A stretch of DNA of 64,000 nt. Origin: Volutella citrinella. Lineage: Eukaryota > Ascomycota > Sordariomycetes > Hypocreales > Nectriaceae. Positions 1 to 11,195 of the stretch are shown piece by piece (positions within the stretch are counted from its first letter, which is position 1; each line of letters opens with the position of its first letter). The notes under the pieces were generated by a model that was not told the DNA's origin, did no database searches, and was given only the letters and a program-made list of their open reading frames with translations. The DNA lies in NCBI GenBank assembly GCA_034401135.1, contig JAWZSP010000002.1, positions 4,154,001 through 4,218,000 of the forward strand. The letters are read 5' to 3'. Made by a program: the position numbers and the translations under genes.

Positions 1-216
1 ACACATGGAGAGTGTGAGCAATAGTTCGGGCGTGACCGACTAATTAAATTTACCCCGTTTTATATGACTGACCGTTGCGTCTTTGTGAGCAAAATGACGC
101 ATCGTGGGTCCGAGGCAAGCTTGGAAATTAGCACAAGGTTGCTTAGATGGCCACCAGTATCATTGCATTAGATTGGGTCTCATTTGGTCTCTATCTCTAT
201 TTGGCGGAAATCTCTA

Positions 217-1440
217 TCATTTAACCTCATTTGAGCCCTCTTTCGATGTCAAAGGCCTGTCAAGTATCTTATTCGGCCACACCAACCACTGCAGCCAGTA
301 CTCCCCGAGATATGCCGTGACCGACTCGATAAAGAGCCTCCCTGCGTTGCCAACGGCCCAAAACCCGCGGGCCTGGTGGAGCAGAGCGGCATAGTACGCA
401 AGAATGACCAGGGCTTGGGGCTGCCGCTGGGCGATAAGGTCTATAAAGTCAAGAGGCACCCTCATCAGCCACTCCTGGACGACGGCCATACGGCTCGTGG
501 GTGCCGCGCAGCTGCGGTCAAACATGTTCTGCAGGGCCTCGATGGAGCTCGTGTAAGCCTGACGCGCCGAGGGACCGCAGTCGCTGCGGCCGAGCAGCTC
601 CCAGAGCGGCGAGCACTCACGGCCGGGCGGCGCTGAATGCGTGCCATTGCTCTCCCACTCGGCGAGCTGGCACGGCAGCAGCGGCTGCAACTTGTGCCAT
701 ACGGGGCCGATGACGTCGCGCACGCCGTGATGAAGCCGCATGCAGTGGACGAACCGGTCCAGGACGGCGAGCAAGTCGTCGCCGGCGTCGGCGAAGATGT
801 CGAAGAGGACCATCTGACCGAGCATTGCGGCAAAGAGGAAGGCGGCAACGGCATCGTCCTCGGCCAGCGATTGCTGGGTGTTGAACTTCTCAAGGGACCG
901 GGTGAACAGCTTGGTAGCTTCGGTGCGGTAGAAGATGTCGTTACCGTGTGCTTGCTGGGTACTCTTGTGTGCGGCGGCGACGGCGAGGAGCATGTCGGTG
1001 AAGAAGGGCACGGAAAAGGCCTCTCTCATGGTTAGCCTCAGGATGTCGTCCCATTGCGGCATGAATTCCCGGGCGTGTGGGCTGAGCTCATGCTCAAAGT
1101 GGTGCAGCAGCTGGAGATGGATGATGCTGTACTGCTCATCCGAGAGGCCGCGGTTGGTGGTGGTTGATCCGGACTGCTGAGAGTCTGGCGGCGGTACCGG
1201 CTTGCGTGAGGTGGGTGGTGTCCTTGAGTCAGCTTGCTGGGCGTCATGCCGTATCTGGATGTGTGCTGGCGATGGTAATAGCCGGGATGTGCGCGTGTTG
1301 CGCGTGTAGGATGAGGAGAATGAGCATTGGCGCCCACCGGCAACACATTTGGCGCAGGCCGGGTGCCCCTCGTCGCATTTTGTGTGGCGCAGCTTGCACT
1401 CCCTGCAGCCTAGGCGCGATTTGCGATGCGAGCTGCGCAT
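217..1440 (-). CDS. Zn2Cys6 transcription factor (Upc2-like architecture)
   Basis: Predicted nuclear regulator of 407 aa in a single exon. The zinc cluster sits at the extreme N-terminus, with six Cys at residues 12, 15, 22, 29, 32 and 39 (Cx2Cx6Cx6Cx2Cx6C) after a basic stretch, followed by a proline/serine linker and a helical region with the LLHHFEH type of motif common in the sterol-uptake-control-like fungal regulators. I chose the ATG at 1440 because it lies just before the zinc cluster. The open frame continues upstream to an ATG at 1584, but that extension runs through a dispersed repeat (1547-1643) and adds nothing recognisable. The neighbour on the same strand is a sugar transporter; a regulatory link is possible but unproven. 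Target genes are unknown. Confidence 0.8.
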   Translation of the reverse strand: MRSSHRKSRLGCRECKLRHTKCDEGHPACAKCVAGGRQCSFSSSYTRNTRTSRLLPSPAHIQIRHDAQQADSRTPPTSRKPVPPPDSQQSGSTTTNRGLSDEQYSIIHLQLLHHFEHELSPHAREFMPQWDDILRLTMREAFSVPFFTDMLLAVAAAHKSTQQAHGNDIFYRTEATKLFTRSLEKFNTQQSLAEDDAVAAFLFAAMLGQMVLFDIFADAGDDLLAVLDRFVHCMRLHHGVRDVIGPVWHKLQPLLPCQLAEWESNGTHSAPPGRECSPLWELLGRSDCGPSARQAYTSSIEALQNMFDRSCAAPTSRMAVVQEWLMRVPLDFIDLIAQRQPQALVILAYYAALLHQARGFWAVGNAGRLFIESVTAYLGEYWLQWLVWPNKILDRPLTSKEGSNEVK

Positions 1441-1546
1441 GGAGAGAGGCCCGATGCCTTGGCTGATGCTGGCTAGGATATCGCGTGGGAGATTAGGGGT
1501 TGTTGTTTTCGCTATCTGCGGCTGAGCGTCTTCCCATGCGGTGTTC

Positions 1547-1643
1547 TCAGCCAATCGGATGACTAGGGACACCAGTGGAGCCATGGAATCCAAGTTTACC
1601 TATCCTATGGCACTAGGTACAGGCTGCCCTTGCGAGTGGTAAT
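1547..1643. repeat. Dispersed repeat, copy A (less mutated)
   Basis: A 97-bp stretch that aligns without gaps to 9391-9487 on the same strand (offset 7844). By eye 19 positions differ, and 17 of them read C-to-T or G-to-A going from this copy to the other. It lies just upstream of the chosen start of the Zn2Cys6 gene. Similarity weakens but may continue upstream to about 1515. The parent element is not recognised. Confidence 0.75.
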
Positions 1644-1792
1644 GGATGTCGATAATAGGAGAATATTTCTTGATCAGCAAAGAGATAATCGTAGTGGATG
1701 TGAGCAACCTCTATTTAGCAGTCAACGTGCCTTCCGATTTGTAATAGAGCGCCTAGACTGATCCTATAATCAGCTAGCTAGTAACTAATCGG

Positions 1793-3436
1793 TTAAACAT
1801 TGCCCTTTTCAGCAATGCTAGCCTCGGTCTCCCTCTGAACATCCGTCTTGTAATGCTTAAACTTCCTTGCCGGAATGCCTTTAGTAAACATTTCATCGAG
1901 CTCCTGATAGGTGCGGCCACCAGTTTCAGGCTGGAAGAACCAGAGGTATACAAGACAGAGAGCACACAGACCCCCATAAATAAAGGCAACCTTGGCACCC
2001 ATGTTTGCCTTATCCGGGTTAAACATATATGGAATTACCCATTGCCACATGACATTGATGACACTCTGTAAAGCTGTTCCCACGGCGATAGTCTTGACTC
2101 GAAGGCGAGGAGTCGAGGTTTCAGATACAAGCGTGAAAGTTGTGGAGCCGATGGTGACATTAAACCACCAGCTGTAGATGAGAATAAAGGCGACTGTGCC
2201 CTCGACCATGGGCTTGGCTGTGCTGGTACCCAGACCGCCAGTGATCATGAGAAAGACGGTGAGGATAAGCAGGCCCCAAAATGTGAGGTCGCGACGGCCT
2301 ACCTTCTCAATAATGGCAGCAGCCATCAAGTTACCGACAATAGAGAGGACGGGCTGGGCGATCTGGAGGCGGAAGCTCATGTCGGTTGAGTAGCCAGCAA
2401 GTTGAAGATAGTACTATAAGATTGGTAAGCTTATTGATTTCAGGCACATCTCTTGGTGGAGCTGACTAACTGTAAAATATCCAGCGACGAACTGGATACC
2501 ACTAAAGGAGTGGACCACCAGAGGCATTATGCTGACGATTGTGCGGCGGAGATTGGATTTGCGGAAGCACTCGAGGTAGGTGACCCCTTCGGTTTCCTGC
2601 TTCATCTCGTCGAGAGTGTGTTGAATCTGGGCCAACTTCATTCGGCCGTGCGCATCAACATATCCAAGCTTGTTCAATGCCTTGAGAGCGTCCTCCTGAC
2701 GGCCCTTGGACGAGAGCCACCAGGGAGATTCAGGCATAAACCAGACAAAGATAGCAGCGATGGCCGCAAATCCCCACTGCGAGCAGAAGACGGCTCGATA
2801 GGCCCATCGGCTATCCATGTCGCCAGTATAGCTGATGATGATGAAGGCGGTCAGGGGGCCGATACCGAATGCGACACCCACCCCAGTGGTGAAGATGCCG
2901 CGGAGAGCGAGGGGCGAGATCTGATAGCACATCCAGTAAGTATGCTTTCAAACAATGTAGAGGGGACAAGCGATGTTACGCACCTCGCTGATATAGCCGA
3001 TCATGACAGTGACAAGCGAGCCCGTCACCAAGCCGTTGAGCATCTTGGAAACGAAGAAGACCGGATTGTTAGTGGCCACAAACATGACAGCGACGGCAGC
3101 GAAGTTGATAGCAAGGGCGCCGATGACAATCTTTTTGCGGCCAATCCAATCAGCCAATTCTGCAGATGCCAGGGTCGCAAACACGCCACTAGAGCAGATT
3201 ATTTAGCCAGGGTGCGATCAGGACAAGAGGCGAGCGGTTGCTTACACTGCGATGGGTGCTCCATTGAAGGCCGACTGCCAGGCGGCGGGCAAGACCCAAT
3301 CGTCACCGAAAGCAGAACCAAAGTCCTGGCGGAACTTGGGGATACCGACGACAGCTCCGGCAGCCTGCATGTCGAAGCCGACAAGGATGACCGTCCAGAG
3401 CGAGTAGATGCACCAGATGCATCCGTCTCTGGTCAT
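1793..3436 (-). CDS. MFS sugar transporter (maltose/alpha-glucoside permease type), N-terminal exon unresolved
   Basis: Plasma-membrane sugar:proton symporter of the major facilitator superfamily. Exons as read: 3246-3436, 2984-3188, 2471-2920 and 1793-2413, with introns of 57, 63 and 57 bp, giving 488 aa. Family signatures are visible: VGFDMQ and GIPKFRQDFG in the first part, the DWIGRKK loop, PESPWW with a following charged loop, the EKVGRRD loop, and PETGGRTYQELD before the C-terminal tail. Typical members are about 540 aa and carry some 50 residues before TM1. Here the ATG at 3436 lies almost at the start of TM1 with an in-frame stop directly upstream, so an upstream exon is missing, lost or not recognised. 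The rest of the frame is intact. The substrate cannot be read from sequence. Confidence 0.8.
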
Positions 3437-5513
3437 TCATTCCTACCGCAATCATCATATCGGCAGGTTTGATCCTCTACGGTGTTGGTGCGGCCAAAGG
3501 TTTGCCCTAGATTGCCCCCATCATCAGCATGGGCCTCGTTGAACACGCCAATGACACTGATTACAATAGAACGCATTCAACAGTTTGCTAAAAAGAGCAA
3601 TAGAAGTGGCAAGATGGAGGTAGAGATTAGCGTGGCACATGACAAGACTTGGAGGGAACGCACCAAGCACCGATTCTGGCGGTCTGTACTGTAATAGTCA
3701 TCTTTATAACCAGGCTTGGGACCCGCCGGTCTAGCAGGGGGTACGCAGACCAGCAGGGCCCGGGTATCTGGCCCTTAAGGGCTAGTAAGGGGCTGCTTAG
3801 CGTCTTACTAGTCAAACTCCTGACCAACAAGCTTCTCACTAAGCTTCCAGAGTCTTTAGGCATCTGTCTTGCTTACTGACCAGGAATAGACTTCTTCCTT
3901 TTCAGGGTCTAAGATGTGACAGTCGCTTAACAAAGGCACTATTTCGCTCGACAATGTGATAGACTGAAACCCAGGTCAGGTAGACGTGACACAACGACAA
4001 CCTACCACGCTTGGCATTACGCCCCAGTGTGACTGCTAATATAAAACCCAGTACGATTGACTGCTGTTCACCCAGTTAGAACCTACCCGATCGTCACACC
4101 GAGCTCTGTTTGTTACTGGTGCTGTCAGTGAGCCAGGAGACGGAGGTGTCAGGGGATTTCTCGGTGCAGAGTGCTGAGAGTTGGTAAGTGAATCTGGAAA
4201 GACAAGCAAATATTGTGGCCCCGTGTTGTGTAGGGTAATCTGTCCCAATCTCATGTTGGGCCATGCGGTATCCTCGGAAGCCCATGGCCTACCACATCCA
4301 CATTACCGACAAAAGAGGCCTAAGCACTGGAGGAGGTGTGGTGCCAATTTCCCAAGAAGTTGGAAAACCTTCTTCTCATCCAGGTTTACGTGTCGACTTA
4401 CAACCTTTGAACACAGCGGACACCGACCAGCCACGTGGTACATCACCGATATGCAAGAAGTCAGTGGCTCCTTCACGCCCTAAAGTCAATTCCGAACAAC
4501 CAGAAGTCAACAAGTCGGCCAAAAATTGATGGGAAAAGTGAATGGTGCCTAATTTCCCTGTTGTTGCCGAGTGTGGGTGCTGAAGGTAACCAGTGCAGGT
4601 GATGTGACTGTCGCGAGCCCCAAACATAAGTCCCGTTTTCGACTATCATGTGGGTTGCACTCTGGCGTACCGAGCCACCAAGGACGACAAACTCGGCATC
4701 ATGAATGCGGCTAGGTATCTCGATGCCATTTATTTGCTGTTTTCGGTAAGGAGACTACCGCGCCCTTCACGGTAAGATGACTCGTAGAGGCAGCGGAAAT
4801 ATCGCGCGTGATTGGTGTTGGAGCGGCTACTAAGCGCAAAAAGGAAAGATGAGAACAGTTTCTTCCTTCTCTCAAGGGCTGGACCTTCGTCCATGGGGTT
4901 TACCTGATCATGATATAACCACTGGAGGCGGGGAGCGTGAGTGCCGTTGACGTTATGTTCAATTTTCAGCTGTGCCAAAACCCATGTCTAGTCTGAACCA
5001 AGCGTTACAACGGAACCCCTCAGGGAGCTCACAACAGCTTCCCTCAGAGGTCAATTCAATAGTGGAAAGGTCCACGCATTATAACCAAGATACTACAGGA
5101 GGAATAAGTAAAACAGTGGAGTTCCATATATATGAGGGGAAGAATGTAGAGAATGAACTGAAAGTGCACAACAGAGCAAACAAAAGTCTTCGATGGGGTA
5201 ATAAAAGAATGTCGTGATGGTATGGTAAGGCGCAGGAAAGCGTGGTGTCTGGCCATTTGGTACACTACCACATCTATCACATTAAGTGCAACTGAGCGAT
5301 TTTGACGTTGACTGCACATGGTGATTGCATTGTCCTCAATCACCGTCTTATTCATGCGGCCAGCTTCCAGGTTCTCAAAGCCGGCAGTCAGCTGTCGGGA
5401 TATTTTGTTGATTTCGTAGCGACGCCATCGCCGTCATATATACGTGCTCTGATGTAAACAAAGAGAGAAATAGGCCCGTGTTACGCTGACTCTATTGTCA
5501 GTCCATGATGGAC
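3437..5513. other. Gene-poor interval
   Basis: About 2 kb between the transporter and the lectin-like gene. Only short overlapping frames on both strands, with no recognisable domain. Around 3780-3815 there is a short inverted repeat (ctagtaag ... cttactag) in a GC-variable segment. The start of the transporter may lie in the first 200 bp. I see nothing else to annotate. Confidence 0.5.
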
Positions 5514-7439
5514 TTACAACTGCTCGCAATTTGGCTGCAAGGATACATCGTCAAGCCAAAGGGTTAGAGTTGCATATGGGCAGATCAACTGGAAGCGCAG
5601 CATCAGAGCCCCACTTCCCGTCACGATTGACAACTCCTCATCCTGCCAATCAGTCGAATCACTAGCACCGGGGATGATGGCATGCCACCAAAGGTCTCTC
5701 TCCCAGCCGTTGACCACAAATGCACAACTCAAGGGCCCTTTGTATAGGGAGGTATCAAGTTTCCACGAGAATTTGAGGGTGTAGGGCAGGTTAGGGCCGG
5801 GGATAGGAACTGTTTGGGAAAACAGTATTAAGTCGCTGCGACCTGGTACATATTGCATACGCCTAGGCACAGCCATGTTAGCCGCATCGTGTTCACGACT
5901 GATACAATCAAGACTCACCCGCATTGACCACCTGCTCTGCAATCAGAGCCAAAAGCACCGACGGTACCGACATTGGTCACCCAGGCAGAACTCTCCTCAA
6001 AATCCGGGCTGTTAATAATATTTGTCGCTGCACAATCTGGGCCTGGGTGGCTGGGAGGGCTAATTGGAATACAATCGTCTTCGTTGCCCTCACCGTCTCC
6101 ACCAGAGTCTGAAATCACCTTGGTCAGGCTGAGTGAGTCAATCCACAGACTTGCATCTTGGATGACACATATAAGCATGATCTGAGCCTCCCATGTGTTG
6201 GTGGTAGGTGTGTATACCACCTCCTCATCCTGCCACGGAGTCATGCCGGATCTCACAGTTTTACGGATGGGGTCGCCGTTGACAGAAAACGCGCACGACT
6301 TAGAGGCATCATAGCTGGGTCCACCGTCGGTCTTCCAAGAGTATTTCAGCAAATAAGGCACTCCAGCTTCAAGGTTTCTGATTGTCTGAGAAAATCGGTC
6401 AAGACTGAGGTAGTTGCTTCGTTGTGTGATGCGGCTGCGTCAACGGCTAGGTTAGACACACTGCTTCATGTTCGCCTTCAATGGGGGGGAGGGGAGGACG
6501 GGGGAGGGGAGCTATGTATTACCCGCATAGACCAGACTTGCATTGTGTCGTATCATACTCAAGTCGAACGCGCATCACCGAATAAGTCCAGGATCCTAGT
6601 TCCTCGAATCCACCGTAAGGGACAAGATTATTTCGGACAACGTTTGTCGGGAGGCAAATTTCACTCGTTGTCGAACTGGCGATCTCGCTGGGTGTCGAAA
6701 AGGGCACTTCGGTGGTTGTTGAAGAGGTACTGGGAGGTGGTATACTCGACTCGGTGGTGGTGGTGGCGGTGGCGCTTTGAGTAGAACTGGTGCTTGTTGT
6801 TTCTAAAATAAGGCTAGCCGAAGACAAGGGCTCAGTTTCTATCCATGACTCGGTTCTTGACCAATTATCCGCAGTTCCAGTAGAAGTAGACGTTGAGTAT
6901 TCGGTGCCAGAAGCAGAAATCTGTTGTGAGGTAGAAGAGAGGGGCATAGTGGAGGTTGGTATATCCGTGGAGGCGCCTGTTGACAAAGAGCTTTCGATAG
7001 TAAAAGAGTCTGCTGTAGTGAAGGGCTCTGTCGAAAAGGAAGCGAATGAGTCTGACGCCGTCTCAAGGACGCTGGTCGGACGGTCTAAAAAGTCGCTACC
7101 CGGAAGACTGACCATTCCTGTACTTGAGGACACTGTGATGGGCGATGATTCAGTTGCCTCGCTGCGCACCGATGATGTGAACTGTGAAGTGCCCCAAGAG
7201 GACGAAAAGGTTGGGGGATCCTCATGTAGTGAAGAAGATGCTGTGTCAGCGGACAAGGACGAGAAGCCGGATGACGAGGCAGGAGGCAGTGACACGGTCG
7301 ATGAGGTCGCATTAGCATCGCTGCCACTGACAGAGGAGGAACTGCTGCTTGGGCGACATGGGCTTGCGGAAACAGCCGCTCTGGTACTAACGAAGGCCGC
7401 CAGTGCGGCGGCATACAGAGCAGCACGCCATGAAGCCAT
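5514..7439 (-). CDS. Secreted Ser/Thr-rich protein with two C-terminal lectin/CBM-like modules
   Basis: Predicted extracellular or wall-associated protein of 593 aa. Exons 6523-7439, 5919-6434 and 5514-5862; introns of 88 and 56 bp. A signal peptide (residues 1 to about 25, Ala-rich hydrophobic core) is followed by a mucin-like Ser/Thr region to about residue 255, presumably O-glycosylated, and then two related modules of about 150 aa. Both modules start with C..TN and share the order GxCG-R, FSQT, PY.LK.SWK, SCAF.VNG, WQDEE, LIC and LW.D..SL, the pattern of galactose-binding-like/CBM4_9-type jelly rolls in fungal secreted proteins. Each module is split by a phase-2 intron at the same point, after the GxCG Cys, so the modules arose by tandem duplication. 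The start at 7439 is the first ATG; the triplet just before it is GTG. The ligand is unknown. Confidence 0.8.
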
Positions 7440-8345
7440 CACAATGCGGCTGTTATCACTAAGTATTCGGGATCGGCGGGACTTAGTACAAGATCGAGAA
7501 GCAAGAAAGGAAAGCGGGTGGCTTCAGCCACGTCTTTTGTTAGTTCCTTCGCCAGATCGTGACAGACGCCCCATGGGAACTTCGGCTGAAGATGGGCTAG
7601 CTCAAGACATGGAGCAAACCAGATCCCTGGCGATTGCCAGTAGAACAGGGCTTCAGTCTTCACGTCAAAACTGCTCCCGCACCCCTCTTCAATGCTGCGA
7701 TTGGGCGACAGTTGGGTGTGCTTTGGCACTACGGCGCGCCCGCTCTGGGGACGGGCTTGGCAAAATGAGCCTCGCCGTTGGATATTTCTCACTTCGCGTT
7801 CATGACCAATGAGACCGGTCGCAAAGTGGCGTCGGCGTCTGTAGCCCCGCTTGACAGCTGAAACGTATTTGACGCTATTGACGCTACTCAATCAATAGCG
7901 CAGGTGGCAAGGCAACGCCAAGAGACGACCCTCACTGAACACGAGAACCAACCAAGACAGGCAGGCCATTCACTGCTGTTGTGCGCCATGGCGTGTTTAG
8001 GGTCCTGATTATGTCCAAGGAGGGGATTTATTTGACAAGGATGTTGGCGCTGGTATGGTTGGTACAATCTTGTTGGGGCTGACGCGTTGCTGCAAAGATC
8101 GTGAATTTCTGCGTTGGGCTGAAACTCCATATGCCCAGGCCCCTAACATCCAGGCACACTTCTGGGTCTCTACCCAGCATGGTCATATTTACATACTCTA
8201 CAGTACGCAAATACCCTCCACCTTGCTATACCTGGTAGCCGTGCTTGAGCCTTCAAAAGTGTCCCTAGTTGATAAATATATGGCGACCAAACGAGAGAAC
8301 AGGCACTGCCACGAGATTCATGATGCTTCGGTTTAACATATCCAA
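7440..8345. other. Intergenic interval
   Basis: About 0.9 kb separating the lectin-like gene from the monoamine oxidase relic. It should contain the promoter of the minus-strand lectin-like gene. I found no conserved coding frame and no clear TATA element. Confidence 0.5.
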
Positions 8346-9310
8346 CTATCCAAGCGAGTCCAGTACTTTCCGTGTGACAGTACAAGCGCTCTCAAATGCT
8401 ACATTAATAAAACCTCGCCAGCCATCTGAGAAATCTGAACCACAAAAGTAGACGTCCCCGTGCGGCTTCAAAACCTCCTTAGCATACTTCTCTATGTATC
8501 CGGTCTTTCGAATAGGCATGACACCTCCGGCATATTAGTCATCTGACCATAAGTGGGCGTAGGTCAAGATGACCGGAAGACCCCCGGGGCCTAGGCTCTC
8601 AACTATCTTGATGGTATCAGCGCACGTAGCTAGGCCAACATCCGGGTGTGCGAGAAGGATGAGAGTCCGCTCTGAGCCCGTCCCATCAACGAAACCCCTG
8701 GCGAATGGCATGTCACCAACCTCGCATAAGATACTTATGCCTGCGGATAGGTCCATAGTGGTTTAGCATAAAAGTGTGTCCGTCGTGGCTATAGTTGCAG
8801 CGCTAGTGAACCCTTCCTCAGAATTGGTGATAGAGCCGGCTCGAAGAAGATTACTTAGAGAATGTTGAAGGGAATAGTGGAGATGACCCTCTTGGCCCTG
8901 TAGACTGAGCCAGACTTTAGGACCACGGTAACAGGATGGGCGCCATCAATTTATTCAATTCGGGCAACTGAAGACGATAGGATGCGATGGCCTTGGAAGT
9001 CATCCAGTATTGGTAGAGCCAGCGCTGTAGTTCCGCTCGCCAGCCTGAACTTCATGGTAGACTGAAATATAATAGGGCAAAGGTGTGAAGGACTTCGGTA
9101 TAACTTGCCAACTCTAGCGCAATGCCGAAGAAGGAAGATACATGTTCCCTGATCTGGTCTCGCTGTTCTTGGGTCAGATCGGTCAGTTGATCTACGCGAT
9201 CAGAGATGCCTAGCCTGTCAATCACGGGATATTTGGGGTTTGAAGCAACACTCGCAGCGCTATCGAAGGGGTATGGGATAACCGTCCTTCCAGCCTAGCC
9301 GTCGATATCC
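8346..9310 (-). pseudogene. Flavin-containing monoamine oxidase relic
   Basis: Reading the minus strand gives disconnected but collinear pieces of an FAD-dependent amine oxidase. In order: an upstream piece with YPIPFDSAAS and LTQEQRDQI, a middle piece with RLASGTTALALP, DGAHPVTV and AKRVISTIPFN, then GFVDGTGSERTLI, and finally the C-terminal FAD-side signature YAGGVMP ... GDVYFCGSDFSDGWRGFIN ending in a natural stop at 8346. Several in-frame stops interrupt it, for example TAA in place of the residue before YAGGVMP (8528-8530 region), where CAA or CAG would be expected, and there are frame changes near 8760-8860. The N-terminal dinucleotide-binding half is absent, replaced by AT-rich sequence and repeat copy B. 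The damage fits RIP-type C-to-T change. In life it would have deaminated amines oxidatively. Confidence 0.75.
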
Positions 9311-9390
9311 ATAGACTTATCCATAAGAGCCTCCATCTCCGCAAAGCTCTGCATAATTAAGTATCTTTCTATATAATATTAAGTATAATC

Positions 9391-9487
9391 TTAGCTAATT
9401 AAATAACTAAGGATACTAATAGAGCTATAGAATCTAAGTTTACCTATCCTATAGCACTAGGTATAGGCCGCCCTTGCACGTGGTAAT
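9391..9487. repeat. Dispersed repeat, copy B (AT-rich, RIP-like)
   Basis: Ungapped 97-bp match to copy A at 1547-1643. The differences are almost all C-to-T or G-to-A towards this copy, affecting both strands. The flanks at 9346-9390 are even more AT-rich and can be aligned loosely with 1515-1546 if a short insertion is allowed. It lies at the broken 5' side of the monoamine oxidase relic. Confidence 0.75.
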
Positions 9488-9578
9488 AATAACACAGGGC
9501 ATGCCTAGTTATTTCAAATCCACCACGACTAATATTATTACTCCTCACATTCTAAGTGATACTTGTGTATTACTATCC

Positions 9579-10648
9579 TCATCCTGAGTGGTCTAGAAAG
9601 GCGAGAACCCTTCGCAACGCACTCACACCGGCAATGCTGTCTCCCGCACTCCCCTCCACATCCACATCACCAATCCTTGCATCAAACCCGTGCTCTGCGT
9701 TTTCTGGATATTCCGTCACCAAAACAACTCCAGCGTCCCGCAGCTTCTCTGCAGCTTTTATACTATTCGCCACGGGGACGGCAGAGTCGTTGAGTCCATG
9801 GACCAGCATCGTGCGAGGGATTCCTGCCAGGTTGCCGAATTCCAACGGGAACAAATATCTTTGTTCTTCTGGAACTGCTTCAACGCCCTCTTTAGCGATC
9901 GTCCGACCCAGATCGTCGACACCGGTCATGTAATCCGGCACGCGCGCGTCAATGTGAAGCGCTGAAACGAGTTGAAACCTGCGATCTTGTGCAGGGTTTC
10001 CGGGGAGGGGATAAGCAGAAATCGCCTGCCTTTTGTCTTCCTTCTTTCCATGAGGAAACTCCCTAAGTAGTGGCTCCGTATCAATCACGGGTCTCCCAAA
10101 GATGTTCGATCCAGGCGTCGTGTAGCGAGAACCAGTAGGATCAAGCATTCCATAGATCAATAACAGGGTATCCGGCTTCTCGGTAGCGAGCACCGCAGTT
10201 GTCAAGGCCAAATACGCGCCTGCGCTTGAACCGGCTAGATGGACCACACCAACGGGGCATCCAAGCAGGCTTGGAAGGCTGGTTCGTGCCCACTCATGGG
10301 CATCCGCAGCATCCTCAACCGCACAGTGCGCTGTAGTTTCGGGCATTAGGCGGTAATCCGGGGTAACAAAAACCCATTTTCGAGAAACACATGCATGAAT
10401 CAGCCAATACGGGTAAAAGGCATATCGATCGCCGACAACCTGTCATTCTGGCTTAGGGAGATGCACTTGATCTAGACGAATTCGCAGCTCACCAGGAAAC
10501 CACCATGGTAGTGAATAAGGACAGTGCAGGGAGAGCCATCCAGGTCATTCGGGTATAAAACGTCGACGGAGATGTCGCTGCCCAGTGCGGACTTGAAAGC
10601 GACCGTTTTCGAAACGTAGCCGTTCCACCGGCTGAGAGAAGAAGTCAT
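9579..10648 (-). CDS. Alpha/beta hydrolase (HSL/carboxylesterase-like)
   Basis: Predicted soluble esterase or lipase of 338 aa. Exons 10493-10648 and 9579-10439 with one 53-bp phase-0 intron. It shows the HGGF oxyanion-hole motif (residues 48-51, equivalent to HGGG/HGGGF), the nucleophile elbow G-S-S-A-G with Ser124, an Asp in the NDSAVPV segment and a His in AEHGF near the C-terminus, which together make a full catalytic triad. The segment VTPDYRL after the first motif is typical of the alpha/beta_hydrolase_3 family. The start is the first ATG (10648); a longer open frame exists only through a TTG. It is transcribed divergently from the P450 gene and shares a 547-bp intergenic region with it, which suggests co-regulation. 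The substrate is unknown. Confidence 0.8.
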
Positions 10649-11195
10649 CACGAAGGGTAAAGACAAGAAAAGGTCCCAATTTGCTGGATAAGTAGCAAAG
10701 AGAGCGAGAAAATGTAATGCCTTGAGTACCTCCTCTTTTCAGCGTGCCTCTAGTGGCATATCAATCGGAATTGCAATCCCCTGGGATGAAGAGGGATATT
10801 CGCATCAACCGAACCCGTCAAGTTGGCATTCAGGTTAGATGGAACGGCGGGGTCGAATCTCAATCCCGAGCCCGAGGGAACAGCGAAAGTGGTACGCCGG
10901 TCGGAACTAGTGGGTTTTTCCCCACACCCCGGATTGAACGGAGAACTTTCGGCATCGCCATGTCAGAGAATGAAGCATTGCTACCCCACTCTTTCCGATG
11001 CAGCTTCATTCCCTTCGGAAAGGCGAGTGTTCCGTCTCCGCGGCAGTTGCGACAGTCGGCAGAGAGAACGGATACCGGATACTGCGGCGGCTTTAAGCAT
11101 GCTCCATATGAGACCACCCTTTAATAGGTTAATATAAACGACCTGGATACCATTGATCCTTGATAGACTATTCAAGCCAAGGAACTACAGATACC
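10649..11195. promoter_or_regulatory. Divergent promoter between hydrolase and P450
   Basis: A 547-bp region separating two divergent starts. It contains a perfect 9-bp inverted repeat with arms at 10968-10976 and 11003-11011 (gaatgaagc / gcttcattc, 26-nt spacer) and several CGG/CCG triplets, including cggagaactttcgg at about 10940-10953. These are candidate operator elements for a Zn2Cys6 factor such as the one encoded at 13057-15352. Binding is inference. Confidence 0.35.

Noticed and set aside
3720..3860. Possible small inverted-repeat transposon with ctagtaag/cttactag ends
   Set aside because: Arms are only 8 bp, no target-site duplication is visible and there is no second copy in the window.
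6790..7812. Long plus-strand frame opposite the lectin-like gene
   Set aside because: It is the antisense shadow of the Ser/Thr-rich region and has no domain.
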